Position numbers and translations under genes: made by a program. DNA of 64,000 nucleotides, taken from assembly GCF_028274965.1 (NCBI RefSeq), contig NZ_JAQCNO010000018.1, positions 1 through 64,000 on the forward strand, read 5' to 3'. Origin of the DNA: Natronomonas sp. (lineage in GTDB: Archaea; Halobacteriota; Halobacteria; Halobacteriales; Haloarculaceae). The notes beneath the pieces were generated by a model, which had not been told where the DNA came from, made no database searches, and saw only the letters and a list, made by a program, of their open reading frames with translations. Positions 51,174-59,806 of the stretch are shown here, in pieces (position 1 is the stretch's first letter; the number at the start of each line of letters is the position of its first letter).

Positions 51174-53105
51174 CTACGGGTCGCCGACGAAGTCCGGCTC
51201 GATCCGTTTCGCCTCGACCTCGCCTTCGAGGTGTTCGACGAACGTCGCCACGTCGACGTCGTTTCGCTCGTCCTCGAAGCGGTCCCGGACGGAGACGGTT
51301 CCGGCCGCCTCCTCGTCGTCGCCGACCACGATCATGTACGGCACGCGGTCGTCGTGCGCCGCCTGTATCTTCTTGCCGACCGTCCACGAGCGGTCCTCGA
51401 TCCCGACGCGAAAGGCGTCGAGATACCGGTTTTTGAGCTGTTTGGCGTACCCGATGTTGTCGTCCGACACCGGGAGGATCCGGACCTGTTCGGGCGCGAG
51501 CCACGTCGGGAAGTTCCCGTCGAAGTGCTCGATGAGCACCATGAAAAAGCGCTCGTAGCTGCCGTACAGCGCGCGGTGGATCATCACCGGCCGGTGCGTC
51601 TCGTTGTCCGCGCCGGTGTAGGAGAGATCGAACCGCTCGGGCATGTTGAAGTCCAACTGGACCGTCGGGCCGTCCCAGTTCCGGCCGAGGGCGTCCTCGA
51701 AGGCGAAGTCGATCTTCGGCCCGTAGAACGCGCCGTCGCCCGACTCGACGTCGTAGGCCATCCCGCTCGCGTCGAGGACGTCCCGGAGCTGCGATTCGGC
51801 CTGCTCCCAGATCTCGTCGGAGCCGACGGACTTCTCGGGGCGGGTCGCCAGCGCGACCTCGTACTCGAGGCCGAACGTCTCGAGCACCTCGTTGATCTGC
51901 TCCATGATCGTGTTGACCTCCCGCTCGATCGACTCGGGCTTCACGAAGAGGTGGCCGTCGTCGATCGTGAACGCCCAAACGCGCGAGAGCCCCGAGAGCT
52001 CGCCCCGCTGTTCCTTGCGGTAGACCTTCCCGTTCTCGGCGTAGCGGACCGGGAGATCCCGGTAGGACCAGTTGCCCTCGTTGAAGATCGTCGCGTGCCC
52101 GGGGCAGTTCATCGGCTTGAGCCCGTACTCCTCGTCGTTGACGTCCAACAGGAACATGTCGTCGACGTAGTTGTCGTAGTGCCCCGACTGCTTCCATAGC
52201 TCCGTCCGGAACAGGTGGGGGGTCTCGACGAACTCGTAGTCCTGGGCGTCGTTCAACCCGTCGACGAAGGCCTCCAGCTCCCGGAGGACGGTCTTGCCGT
52301 TGGGGTGATACAGCGGGAGCCCCGGGCCGGTCACGTCGGGGATCGAGAACAGATCGAGCTCGTTGCCCAACTTCCGGTGGTCGCGCTCCTCGGCCTTCCG
52401 GCGCCGCTCGAGGAACGCCTCCAACTCGGCGTCGCTCTCGAAGGCCGTCCCGTAGACCCGGGTGAGCGTGTCGTTGTCCTCGTCGCCGCGCCAGTACGCC
52501 GCCGCGATCGAGAGCAGCTTCACCGCGCCGATCTCGCCCGTCGACTCGACGTGGGGGCCCCGACAGAGGTCCTCCCAGCCGTCCTGGACGTAAAACGAGA
52601 CCGTCCCCTCGCCCGCCGCCTCGGTCTCGAGGATCTCGCGTTTGTACTCGTTGTCGGCGTAGGTATCGAGGGCCGTCTCGCGGTCGCGCTCGACGCGCTC
52701 GATGGTGTGATCGGCCTCGATGATCGACTCCATCTCCGCCTCGATCGGTCCGAAGTCGTCCTCCGAAAGGTCGACGCCCGTCACGTCGTAATAAAATCCC
52801 TCGTCGGTCGGCGGGCCGATCGCCAACTTCGCCTCGGGGTGGAGCCGCTGGAGCGCCTGCGCGAAGACGTGCGCCGCCGAGTGCCGCAGCACCCGCCGGT
52901 ACTCGTCGCTGTCCTCGGTGACGACGACGAGTTCGCAGTCCTCCTCGAGGGGGTCGGCCTTGTCGGTGAGTTCGCCGTCGACGACCCCGGCGACCGTGTC
53001 CTCGCCGAGCCCCGGTCCGATCTCGTGTGCCACGTCCTCGACCGACGACCCCGACTCGACGGAGAGCTCCGAGCCGTCGGGCAGCGTGACGACGATATCG
53101 CTCAT
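51174..53105 (-). CDS. thrS: Threonyl-tRNA synthetase (bacterial-type)
   Basis: A 643-residue class II synthetase attaching threonine to tRNA-Thr. Order of domains: TGS (about 1-60), editing domain with zinc-like HSAAH motif, class II catalytic core with motif 2 around [26 protein letters not shown] and motif 3 near the [12 protein letters not shown] segment, then the anticodon-binding domain ([14 protein letters not shown]). [10 protein letters not shown] holds the zinc Cys. It is the bacterial-style enzyme, as in many haloarchaea, lacking the archaeal N-terminal D-tyrosyl-like editing domain. The ATG at 53105 begins the TGS domain. Confidence 0.95.
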   Translation of the reverse strand: MSDIVVTLPDGSELSVESGSSVEDVAHEIGPGLGEDTVAGVVDGELTDKADPLEEDCELVVVTEDSDEYRRVLRHSAAHVFAQALQRLHPEAKLAIGPPTDEGFYYDVTGVDLSEDDFGPIEAEMESIIEADHTIERVERDRETALDTYADNEYKREILETEAAGEGTVSFYVQDGWEDLCRGPHVESTGEIGAVKLLSIAAAYWRGDEDNDTLTRVYGTAFESDAELEAFLERRRKAEERDHRKLGNELDLFSIPDVTGPGLPLYHPNGKTVLRELEAFVDGLNDAQDYEFVETPHLFRTELWKQSGHYDNYVDDMFLLDVNDEEYGLKPMNCPGHATIFNEGNWSYRDLPVRYAENGKVYRKEQRGELSGLSRVWAFTIDDGHLFVKPESIEREVNTIMEQINEVLETFGLEYEVALATRPEKSVGSDEIWEQAESQLRDVLDASGMAYDVESGDGAFYGPKIDFAFEDALGRNWDGPTVQLDFNMPERFDLSYTGADNETHRPVMIHRALYGSYERFFMVLIEHFDGNFPTWLAPEQVRILPVSDDNIGYAKQLKNRYLDAFRVGIEDRSWTVGKKIQAAHDDRVPYMIVVGDDEEAAGTVSVRDRFEDERNDVDVATFVEHLEGEVEAKRIEPDFVGDP

Positions 53106-53184
53106 GGCTATGACAAACCCGGGGACTCTGATAAGTCCCACCGTTCCGGCGGCCGCCCCGCCCCGCTCTGCCCCGAGGCCCCGT

Positions 53185-53568
53185 TCAGTAGTTCTCGTAG
53201 GCGTACGCCCCGAGATACCCGCCGAGCGCGCCGAGACCGACCGTGTACAGCGCCCCGAAAAGCAGTACCAACACCGCGATCACGGTGAACCCGAGCGGCG
53301 CGCCACCGGAGAACACGACGAGCAACACGACAAGCCCCGCGGCCGCGAAGGGGACGAGCATGATCGCGCCGGCGATCGCGCCGGCCTCGATCCCGTCGCT
53401 CCCGCCGCGCTCCAAGTAGCCGGCGACCGCGCCGCCGAGAAGCGTCGAGAGCGGCACAAAGGAGAGCACGATGCCGACGGCACCGCCGACGAGCGCGTTG
53501 AGAAGCGTGCCGGACGTGCCGTCTTCCAGCCTGTCGATCGCGCCGGAGGGAGAGGTATCGGGGACCAT
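53185..53568 (-). CDS. Small membrane protein, DUF5518-like
   Basis: A 127-residue protein with three or four helices and Gly-rich turns ([28 protein letters not shown]), matching the haloarchaeal family I recall as DUF5518. A longer upstream reading frame is not credible. The start is supported by a clear TATA-like box (ttttttacc on the coding strand) 25-32 bases upstream. No enzymatic residues. It lies downstream of the aldo-keto reductase gene on the same strand with 117 bases between them. Confidence 0.7.
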   Translation of the reverse strand: MVPDTSPSGAIDRLEDGTSGTLLNALVGGAVGIVLSFVPLSTLLGGAVAGYLERGGSDGIEAGAIAGAIMLVPFAAAGLVVLLVVFSGGAPLGFTVIAVLVLLFGALYTVGLGALGGYLGAYAYENY

Positions 53569-53592
53569 CCGTATCGGATGGTCGCCTATTCG

Positions 53593-53600
53593 GTAAAAAA
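53593..53600 (-). promoter_or_regulatory. TATA-like box for the DUF5518-like gene
   Basis: gtaaaaaa on the plus strand lies 25-32 bases upstream of the start at 53568. Confidence 0.6.
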
Positions 53601-53685
53601 GCGTTGTGCGGTACGCTCCCCCGAAGCGATTCGGCCCGGACCGGACGCTCTGTGCGCACGCCTTCGGGCGCACGCGTCCGATCCG

Positions 53686-54513
53686 CTACGGCGCGGCGCG
53701 GCGGAGCCGGCCCGTGAGGAAACTCGACAGCGCCCGCGACTTCGAGGGCTGTCGGATGCGTTCGCACTCGGCGTCGCTCAACTCGAAGTCGAAGACGTCG
53801 ACGTTCTCGGCCAGGTGCTCGCGGCTCGTCGCCTTCGGGACAGTGACGACGTTCGGCTGCTGGACGAGCCACCGGATCGCGACCTGTGCGGCCGTCTTCC
53901 CGTAGCGGTCGCCGATCTCCTCGAGGACCGGGTCCGAGAGCGCCCCGCCGTGACCGAGCGGCGAGTACGCCGTCAGCGCCACGTCGTGGATCCGGCAGTA
54001 GTCGAGCAGATCGGTCTGCGTCCAGTAGGGGTTGTACTGGACCTGGTCGGTCAGGATCTCGTTCTCGGAGAGCCCCCGGGCGCGATCGAGGCGGTCGAGC
54101 CCGAAGTTCGACACGCCGACGTGTCCGACCTTGCCGTCGGCGACGAGGTCGTTCATTGCGGCGAGGGTCTCCCCGAGCGGCGTCGTCAGGTCCGGCCAGT
54201 GGATCAAGAGCAGATCGACGTACTCGGTGCCGAGTTTCGCGAGACTCTCCTCGGTCGAGCGGCGGACGTCGTCGTACCCCCGGTTCCCGCGGCCGAGTTT
54301 CGTCGTCACGAAGACGTCCTCGCGGTCGACGCCGCTGTCGCGGAGCGCGCCGCCGATCTGTCGCTCGTTGCCGTACTGCTGGGCGGTGTCGATGTGTCTG
54401 TAGCCGAGTTCCAGCGCCGTCCGGACCGTCTCGCGGCACTGTTCGCCGGTGAGACGCCACGTCCCGAGTCCGACCGTCGGGATGTCGACGCCGCGAACGG
54501 TTGTCACGTGCAT
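53686..54513 (-). CDS. Aldo/keto reductase
   Basis: A 275-residue NADPH-dependent aldo-keto reductase. The catalytic tetrad is intact: Asp42, Tyr47, Lys72 and His105 (IDTAQQYGNE; TTKLG; LLLIHWP). The cofactor site includes VPKATSREHLAEN near the C-terminus, the usual KSxxxxR position read as KATSREH. Substrate is unknown; the fold class reduces small aldehydes and ketones, and some members act on 2,5-diketogluconate. It has its own promoter in the gap to the XRE-like gene. Confidence 0.9.
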   Translation of the reverse strand: MHVTTVRGVDIPTVGLGTWRLTGEQCRETVRTALELGYRHIDTAQQYGNERQIGGALRDSGVDREDVFVTTKLGRGNRGYDDVRRSTEESLAKLGTEYVDLLLIHWPDLTTPLGETLAAMNDLVADGKVGHVGVSNFGLDRLDRARGLSENEILTDQVQYNPYWTQTDLLDYCRIHDVALTAYSPLGHGGALSDPVLEEIGDRYGKTAAQVAIRWLVQQPNVVTVPKATSREHLAENVDVFDFELSDAECERIRQPSKSRALSSFLTGRLRRAAP

Positions 54514-54535
54514 ACGCCTGATACGGCGTCGAGCC

Positions 54536-54546
54536 GGATAACGTTA
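54536..54546 (-). promoter_or_regulatory. TATA-like box for the aldo/keto reductase
   Basis: ggataacgtta on the plus strand (taacgttatcc on the coding strand) lies 23-33 bases upstream of 54513, within the short gap after the regulator's stop. Confidence 0.5.
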
Positions 54547-54551
54547 TTTTA

Positions 54552-55283
54552 TCAGGGAAACTCGCGGAGCGCGTCCAGAAGCGCCTTCAGGGGCGTCGTC
54601 GTCGTCGCGAGCGACACCCCGTCGGCGCTCGCAAGCGCCGGCGCGTGCTCCCAGAGCGCGTCGCCCTCGATCCCGTGGAGGACCACCGCCGACGGCGTGG
54701 GGGTGACGACGCGCAGCGCAACGAGCGGGGACTCCCCCCGCGTCACGTCGGTGAACACGAGCGCCCGGTTCGTCGATTGGCCGTACAGGCGGTAGAACTC
54801 CTCGCTCGAGAGCCGCTTTATCGCCTCGACGCTGTTGATGACGGTGTGGCCCGCGATCGTCTCGGCGTCGCCCGCGACCACCTGGGAGGCGTCGATCGAG
54901 GCGTAGAACCGCGACAGCGGCACCGTCGCCTGGTACTCCCGGAGGTCGTGTACGACCGCCTGATCGAACCCCGAGGAGACGACCCGGGCGTGCTGGCGGA
55001 CCCGGTCGCCACCGCGACGCTCGTCGATCGCCAACAGCCCCTCGACGACCCGGCGGACGACGCCGATCCCGGGGTTCTCGCGCCGGCCGCTCTCGTAGTC
55101 CGAAACGACGGAGGCCGACACCGTGAGCTCCTCGGCAAGCGCCGTCTGGGTGACGTCGAACTCCTCGCGCCACTTCCGGAGCGTTGCCCCCGGGTCGTCC
55201 GAGAGCGTCACCTCGCCGGCGATCCGCTCGGCGAGTTCCGCCCGTGGCTCGCGCATGTCCCGGAGTGCGTCGGCCGCCGGCAT
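54552..55283 (-). CDS. XRE-like archaeal transcription regulator
   Basis: A 243-residue regulator of the archaeal COG1709 type. Residues about 30-70 are a helix-turn-helix (TQTALAEELTVSASVVSDYESGRRENPGIGVVRRVV). The C-terminal two thirds (about 90-243) form a larger domain without known ligand motif; ATVPLSRFYASIDASQVV and ESPLVALRVVTPTPSAVVLHG are typical of its haloarchaeal relatives. It stands divergent from the tandem YdjM-like genes and upstream of the aldo-keto reductase gene. Target genes are unknown. Confidence 0.8.
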   Translation of the reverse strand: MPAADALRDMREPRAELAERIAGEVTLSDDPGATLRKWREEFDVTQTALAEELTVSASVVSDYESGRRENPGIGVVRRVVEGLLAIDERRGGDRVRQHARVVSSGFDQAVVHDLREYQATVPLSRFYASIDASQVVAGDAETIAGHTVINSVEAIKRLSSEEFYRLYGQSTNRALVFTDVTRGESPLVALRVVTPTPSAVVLHGIEGDALWEHAPALASADGVSLATTTTPLKALLDALREFP

Positions 55284-55357
55284 AAGCGTACAGGGGCGGG
55301 CGGTGCAACTCGCCCTTCCGGGACAACGCTATGCCGGTCGAGCACGACGCCTCGGGT

Positions 55358-56020
55358 ATGCCCCCGACCCTCCTCAGTGTCGCCGTCGGCGCGCTCGTCG
55401 GCGTCGCCCTGCTCGGGGCGGCGTTCGACCGGCGCTCGCTCGCTGTCGTCGTCGTCGCCGCCGCCGCGCCGGACGTAGACGCCCTGTTGGGGCCGCTGGG
55501 TATCGGCGCCGCGAACGCCACGCTGCACACCGTCCTCGTCCCGCTCGCGGCCGGATCGTTGCTCTACTACGACACCGCGCTCCGCGAGCGCTCGTGGCTC
55601 TGGACGCGCTACGGCTGGTACGGGGCCCGCGTCGCCTGGGTCGCCGTCGCCGCCTACGCCATCGCCGGCATCGGCCCCGACGCGTTCAGCGCCGAGAGCG
55701 CCGCGCTGTTGTACCCGCTTTCGGGCCGGTATTACGCGATCACCGGCGGGCTGTTGTACTCGACGCAGGACGGGCTCGTCCAGACGTACGCCGCCGTCGG
55801 CGGGGGCTGGATCGAACTCGCCACGCCGGGGACGGTCGACACGCACCGCGTCGACACCTGGATCGCCCCCACCGCTTCCGATTCCAACTCCGGCGACGGC
55901 GAGCGGCGGCTCCGGCTCCTCGAGTCCGGTTGGCAGGCGATCGTCGTCCTCACGGCCGCCGCTGCGGTCCCGGCGAAGGCGCTGATCGAGCGCGGCGACC
56001 GCGTGCGGGGTGATCGGTGA
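55358..56020 (+). CDS. Degenerate paralogue of the YdjM-like metal-dependent hydrolase
   Basis: A 220-residue membrane protein, colinear with the next gene, which is also 220 residues. Helices align throughout (MPPTLLSVAV with MPSSVVHAAL; YYAITGGLLYSTQDGLVQTYAAV with FFTLEGELFLSTSEGLVQTFVEI). It has lost the candidate metal ligands: DGAHRTVLHN is replaced by GAANATLHT, and HTFAHLALDWGHLEG by AAYAIAGIGPDAF. It is therefore likely non-catalytic. An ATG at 55331 would add 9 residues; the paralogue argues for 55358. Its stop overlaps the start of the intact copy (TGATG), so the two are translated together. Confidence 0.75.
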   Translation: MPPTLLSVAVGALVGVALLGAAFDRRSLAVVVVAAAAPDVDALLGPLGIGAANATLHTVLVPLAAGSLLYYDTALRERSWLWTRYGWYGARVAWVAVAAYAIAGIGPDAFSAESAALLYPLSGRYYAITGGLLYSTQDGLVQTYAAVGGGWIELATPGTVDTHRVDTWIAPTASDSNSGDGERRLRLLESGWQAIVVLTAAAAVPAKALIERGDRVRGDR

Positions 56021-56682
56021 TGCCCTCCTCGGTCGTCCACGCGGCGCTCGCGTTGGTCCTCGGTGTCGGCCTGCTCGGTCGGTTCTACGACCGCCGCGCG
56101 CTCGTCGTGCTCTTGGCCGTCGTCGTCGCCCCCGAGGTCGACACCGTCTTCGGGCTGGCGTTCGACGGCGCACACCGGACCGTGCTGCACAACATGGTGT
56201 ACGGCACCGTCCTCGCGGGCGTGCTCTACTGGGAGACGGGCCGCGAGGAGTCGCTTATTCGCGGGCGGTGGGGGGCCCGCGGCGTGCGGATCGCGTGGGT
56301 CGGGCTGTTCGTCCACACGTTCGCACACCTCGCGCTCGATTGGGGCCACCTGGAGGGCATCAACCTCCTGTGGCCGCTCTACGATCGGTTTTTCACCCTT
56401 GAGGGGGAGCTGTTCCTCTCGACGAGCGAAGGGCTCGTCCAGACGTTCGTCGAGATCACCGCGGATCCCGACACGGGGACGACGGTCGTCGACGCCGGCC
56501 AGGGCGGCACCCGGGCTGAAACCCACGTCGACAACCCGGCACAGCCGTCCGACGAGCCCGACCCGGGACCGGTCGACAGGCGGTTCCCGATCGCCGTCCG
56601 CGGCTGGCAGCTGTATCTCGTCGTCACCGCGCTCGGTACGCTTCTCGCAAAGCGGCTGCAGACGCCGCGGCGCTCGCGGTGA
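56020..56682 (+). CDS. YdjM/LexA-binding-type metal-dependent membrane hydrolase
   Basis: A 220-residue membrane protein with several helices, of the group annotated as YdjM-like inner-membrane metal-dependent hydrolase (DUF457). Conserved polar residues within helices include HRTVLHNMVYG and HTFAHLALDWGHLEG (several His and Asp that could bind metal), and an Asp after a helix (PEVDTVFGL). Substrate is unknown. A GTG precedes the ATG by one codon; ATG is chosen. A 17-base tandem repeat starts within its last codons. Confidence 0.78.
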   Translation: MPSSVVHAALALVLGVGLLGRFYDRRALVVLLAVVVAPEVDTVFGLAFDGAHRTVLHNMVYGTVLAGVLYWETGREESLIRGRWGARGVRIAWVGLFVHTFAHLALDWGHLEGINLLWPLYDRFFTLEGELFLSTSEGLVQTFVEITADPDTGTTVVDAGQGGTRAETHVDNPAQPSDEPDPGPVDRRFPIAVRGWQLYLVVTALGTLLAKRLQTPRRSR

Positions 56683-56728
56683 TCCGGCGCTCGCGGTGAT
56701 CCGGCGCTCGCGGTGATCCGGCGCTCGG
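56671..56728 (+). repeat. 17-base tandem repeat, 3.4 copies, across a stop codon
   Basis: Three copies of cgctcgcggtgatccgg (56671-56687, 56688-56704, 56705-56721) plus a partial copy. The stop codon (56680-56682) lies in the first copy. The repeats look like a recent slippage duplication in the 71-base gap between convergent genes; no protein is affected. Confidence 0.9.
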
Positions 56729-56753
56729 CCGCGATCGGACGCCCCCGCCCGGC

Positions 56754-57314
56754 TCAGTCCGTCACCGACGCGGCGATACCGCCGAGCGCACCGAAGACGA
56801 GCGGGTAGAACAGCCCGGCAACGACGACCGCCGTGAGGGGATCCGGCGACCCCGCAGCGCCGCCGACGGAAACGGTGAAGACGAACGCGCCGGCGGCCGA
56901 GGGCAGGACGTACCCCGCCGCCAGCAGCGCGCCGGCCACAGCGCCCTCGTTCGCTCCGGTGACCCCTCGGTACCGTCCGACCGCGAGGCCGCCGACGAGC
57001 AACAGCGCCGGCGGCACGACGTACAGAAGCGCCGTGAACCCGTCCTCGCCGCCGACGAAACTCGGCGGCGGCGAGAACAGGTCGATCCCTGTGTAGGTGA
57101 CGTCGACGAGGTGGGCGTTGTAGAACACCCACCCGACGAGCTCGTACGTCGCCGAGTCGCCCCCGAAGAACTCGATGAGGTCGTTGAGCGGGGACGATTC
57201 GATCTCGGTCGCGACGAGGAGGTAGGTGACGAGGTACCCAAGGACCCACGCCCCGACGCCGGCGGCGGCGCTCTCGACGTACGGGCGGCTCTCGGCGTCC
57301 GTTGGGGAGGACAT
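56754..57314 (-). CDS. Polytopic membrane protein, unknown function
   Basis: A 186-residue protein with about five helices (hydrophobic stretches near 17-38, 60-75, 92-112, 125-148 and 160-182) and small polar loops. The start at 57314 (MSSPTDAESRPYVESAAAG) has an acidic cytoplasmic lead; the long upstream extension of the frame is Pro/Arg/Ser noise antisense to the lipoprotein gene. It resembles haloarchaeal proteins annotated only as 'transporter-like' or DUFs, but I cannot identify the family. It is divergent from the lipoprotein gene (187 bases between starts). Confidence 0.65.
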   Translation of the reverse strand: MSSPTDAESRPYVESAAAGVGAWVLGYLVTYLLVATEIESSPLNDLIEFFGGDSATYELVGWVFYNAHLVDVTYTGIDLFSPPPSFVGGEDGFTALLYVVPPALLLVGGLAVGRYRGVTGANEGAVAGALLAAGYVLPSAAGAFVFTVSVGGAAGSPDPLTAVVVAGLFYPLVFGALGGIAASVTD

Positions 57315-57501
57315 GCCACCGAACGGACGCCGGCGCGTCGCAAAACGCTTCCGGCCGACCCGTCGCCTCGGTCCTCCGGCCGTCAGCCTCCGTCTTCGGC
57401 CCACCCTCCGGTCGCCCGACGCGGGGCGTCGTCCCCGACTCACCCGGCGATACCGAACGAGGCTACTTGAGGCCGCCCGCGAAACGCCCTCGGAAAGCGT
57501 C

Positions 57502-58767
57502 ATGACAGGATCATCCGATCGCCGTCGGTTTCTCGCGCTCGCCGGTGGCATCGCCGCCCTCGGCGCGGCCGGCTGTCTCGGCGGCGGCGAGAGCCCCGAC
57601 GGGACCGCAGACACCGCATCCAACGGCGGCGGCGACGGGGGATCGGACGGCGGCGACACCGACACCGACGCCGACCCAGACACCGACGCCGACCCAGACA
57701 CCGACGACGGCGCGCCGTCGTTCGACTTCCCGCCCGGAGCCGACGAGAACGGGCTCGTGACGGAGACGGTCGTCGCGGGGGCCCGACAGACACTCGAGGC
57801 GACGGACAGATACCGGGTTGAGCAGCGACACGAGTTCGACCCCGAGGGCGAACCGATCTCGGAGCTATCCTTCGGGTACGACGTCGACGCGGGGACCGCC
57901 CACGAGCGGCTGTCCCGCGACAGCGTCGAGATCGAGCGGTGGCGAACGCCCGACCGGATCGTCTCGCGCTCCTCTGACGCCGAGTCCGACCGCGGCGGCC
58001 GCTGGCGCAGCGCGACCGGCGACTCCCCCGGCGGATCCGAGGGGTACCCCTTCGACGAGACCACCGTGCCGGCGCTGATCGAGGGCGCTTCGGTCGCGTT
58101 CGACGGGATCGTCACCGAGGGCGAGGGCGAACGGCCCTACGCCCGCTACGTCGGCGAACTCGTCGGCTCCGACCCGATCGACCTCCGGCAGTGGCCGACG
58201 GCCCGCGCCGAGTACCGCTTCGAGTCGACCCCCGAGGGCACCGTTTCGCTGCTGCTCTCGGAGGCGGGCGCGATCCACGCCGTCGAGTACGAACTCGCCG
58301 GGCCGGCGACGCGGCTGACTTACGAGGGCCGCGAGACACTCGAGGTCACGACGGAGGGCCACGTCGAGTTCACCTACGACGGCCTCGAGGGGCTGTCCGA
58401 ACCGGGGTGGGCGAGCGACGACGCCGAGGCGGTCCGGGCCTTCGAGATCACGGAGACGAGCCTGGGATCGACCTACAGCCTCGCACGCGGTCCGGCGCTT
58501 CCCGGCACGGTCGAACTCGCGTACTCCGAGTTCTACATCACGGCGTGGTTCGGCGAGGACGCGTACATCGACCGGTACCGGCCGCGTCAGGCGTTCGATA
58601 CCAGATCGGGCGTCGTGGCGAAACTCGACGAGAGCCTCCGGTTGGACTGGGCGTCACTGCCCGGTCGGGATGTCTTCGCGGAGGCCGATCGGATCGAGAT
58701 GAGCGTCTACATCCGCATCCCACGGGAGGGCCGGGTCACCGTGTTCCACGAGGAACGCCGCCCGTAG
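57502..58767 (+). CDS. Tat-type lipoprotein, unknown function
   Basis: A 421-residue exported lipoprotein. The twin-arginine signal (SSDRRRFLALAGG) ends with a lipobox before Cys25 (AGCLGGG), and a Ser/Gly/Asp-rich linker follows (about 27-70), including the repeat DTDADP. Residues 75-421 form a beta-rich extracellular domain with a distant look of LppX/LolA-like lipid carriers (alternating ITxxxxLGSTYSLARG type strands), but no motif settles it. Expected location: outer face of the membrane. The ATG at 57502 begins the signal sequence. Confidence 0.8.
   Translation: MTGSSDRRRFLALAGGIAALGAAGCLGGGESPDGTADTASNGGGDGGSDGGDTDTDADPDTDADPDTDDGAPSFDFPPGADENGLVTETVVAGARQTLEATDRYRVEQRHEFDPEGEPISELSFGYDVDAGTAHERLSRDSVEIERWRTPDRIVSRSSDAESDRGGRWRSATGDSPGGSEGYPFDETTVPALIEGASVAFDGIVTEGEGERPYARYVGELVGSDPIDLRQWPTARAEYRFESTPEGTVSLLLSEAGAIHAVEYELAGPATRLTYEGRETLEVTTEGHVEFTYDGLEGLSEPGWASDDAEAVRAFEITETSLGSTYSLARGPALPGTVELAYSEFYITAWFGEDAYIDRYRPRQAFDTRSGVVAKLDESLRLDWASLPGRDVFAEADRIEMSVYIRIPREGRVTVFHEERRP
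57661..57708 (+). repeat. 18-base coding repeat in the lipoprotein linker
   Basis: Two full copies and one partial copy of gacaccgacgccgaccca encode Asp/Thr/Ala/Pro repeats just after the lipobox. Confidence 0.8.
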
Positions 58768-58801
58768 TCCAGGGTAGAACCGCGGTGCGATCCCGGGGGG
58801 C

Positions 58802-59698
58802 TCAGGCGTCCGACCCGTCGGTGTGGGATCGGACCCACAGTTCGCCGATCCGCGACAGCCGCGTCCGGTAGGACTTGCCGCGCTCGTCCTGTTCGATGTA
58901 GCCCTTCCCGCCCGGGCCGAGGCGGTCGACGTTGTAGATGACCTTCGACCGGAAGGAGTCGGTGTACTCCTCGCCGAGCTCGCGGGCCAGCGTCTGTGCC
59001 AACTCGGAGACGGACTCGAACTCGTCGTGCTCGCCGAGCGTAAAGAGGATGAGCTCCTCGAACGGCTTGACGTTCGAGAAGGACGCGACCGGCAGCTCGA
59101 TGATGTGGCCGTCGCCGAACCGCTTGGCCCCGATCGTGGTGCCGCGCTCGTCGAACTCGTCGAGCAGCGACCGACCGCTCGAGAGCCGATCCGCGATGCG
59201 CTCCTCGGAGACGTCGCCCTCGAGGAGTTCCCCGAGGAGCTCACACTGGGCGCGCAGCTCCTCGGCGAGTTCGGTCTCGAGGTACTTCTCGGGGACCGTG
59301 TAGTAGGTGTGGATCCTATCGCGGTCGCCCTCGCGTTCGACCATGATCGAGTGTGCCGCCGTCGCGAAGGCAAAGGAGACGGTCCGGGGCATCGCCGAGA
59401 CGTTGACCCAGACCTCGCTGCCGGTGTCGAGTTCGCCGTTGATCAGGTCGTAGGCCTGCTCGAAGGCGGCGTCGTAGTCGTACACGTCCTCGACGACGTA
59501 CTCCTCGGTCTCGGCGCCGAGGAGGTTCGTGAAGTCCTTCTGAAGCTTCGCGGCGAGGTTCCGCGAGTACTCGACGTTGGCCTCGCTGCCGACCGCGCCC
59601 TCCAGAAGGACCACGCGGTCGACGTCGAGTTGATCCCGGACGAGCGGCGCGATCAGTCGGTCGTAGTCGAACCCGACCGGGACGATGTGTGTCTGCAT
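58802..59698 (-). CDS. CARF-like/winged-helix transcription regulator (DUF6293/HFX_2341-like)
   Basis: A 298-residue regulator with an N-terminal Rossmann-like domain (about 1-150), beginning MQTHIVPVGFDYDRLIAPLV, in which VNVSAMPRTVSFAFATAAH matches the ligand loop seen in CARF-type sensors. The C-terminal part (about 190-298) is a winged helix with FEELILFTLGEHDEFESVSELAQ and a basic end. It corresponds to the haloarchaeal family that I know as HFX_2341/DUF6293. CARF domains usually sense cyclic oligoadenylates in CRISPR contexts; no CRISPR genes are here, so the ligand is unknown. It is divergent from a membrane protein gene. Confidence 0.82.
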   Translation of the reverse strand: MQTHIVPVGFDYDRLIAPLVRDQLDVDRVVLLEGAVGSEANVEYSRNLAAKLQKDFTNLLGAETEEYVVEDVYDYDAAFEQAYDLINGELDTGSEVWVNVSAMPRTVSFAFATAAHSIMVEREGDRDRIHTYYTVPEKYLETELAEELRAQCELLGELLEGDVSEERIADRLSSGRSLLDEFDERGTTIGAKRFGDGHIIELPVASFSNVKPFEELILFTLGEHDEFESVSELAQTLARELGEEYTDSFRSKVIYNVDRLGPGGKGYIEQDERGKSYRTRLSRIGELWVRSHTDGSDA

Positions 59699-59723
59699 AC
59701 CCGGGACAACCGGGCGGCGTTCG

Positions 59724-59731
59724 GATAAAAC
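59724..59731 (-). promoter_or_regulatory. TATA-like box for the CARF-like regulator
   Basis: gataaaac on the plus strand (gttttatc on the coding strand) lies 26-33 bases upstream of the start at 59698. Confidence 0.6.
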
Positions 59732-59806
59732 ACCAGTCTCACCGGCCACGGGATCGCCGCGGCGAAAAGGGCTTTCCGATCGAACGCCTCACACCGGCCC
59801 GTACGG

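Noticed and set aside
57226-57501. Upstream extension of the Tat lipoprotein
   Set aside because: It would place the twin-arginine signal and lipobox in the middle of a protein; the signal must be N-terminal.
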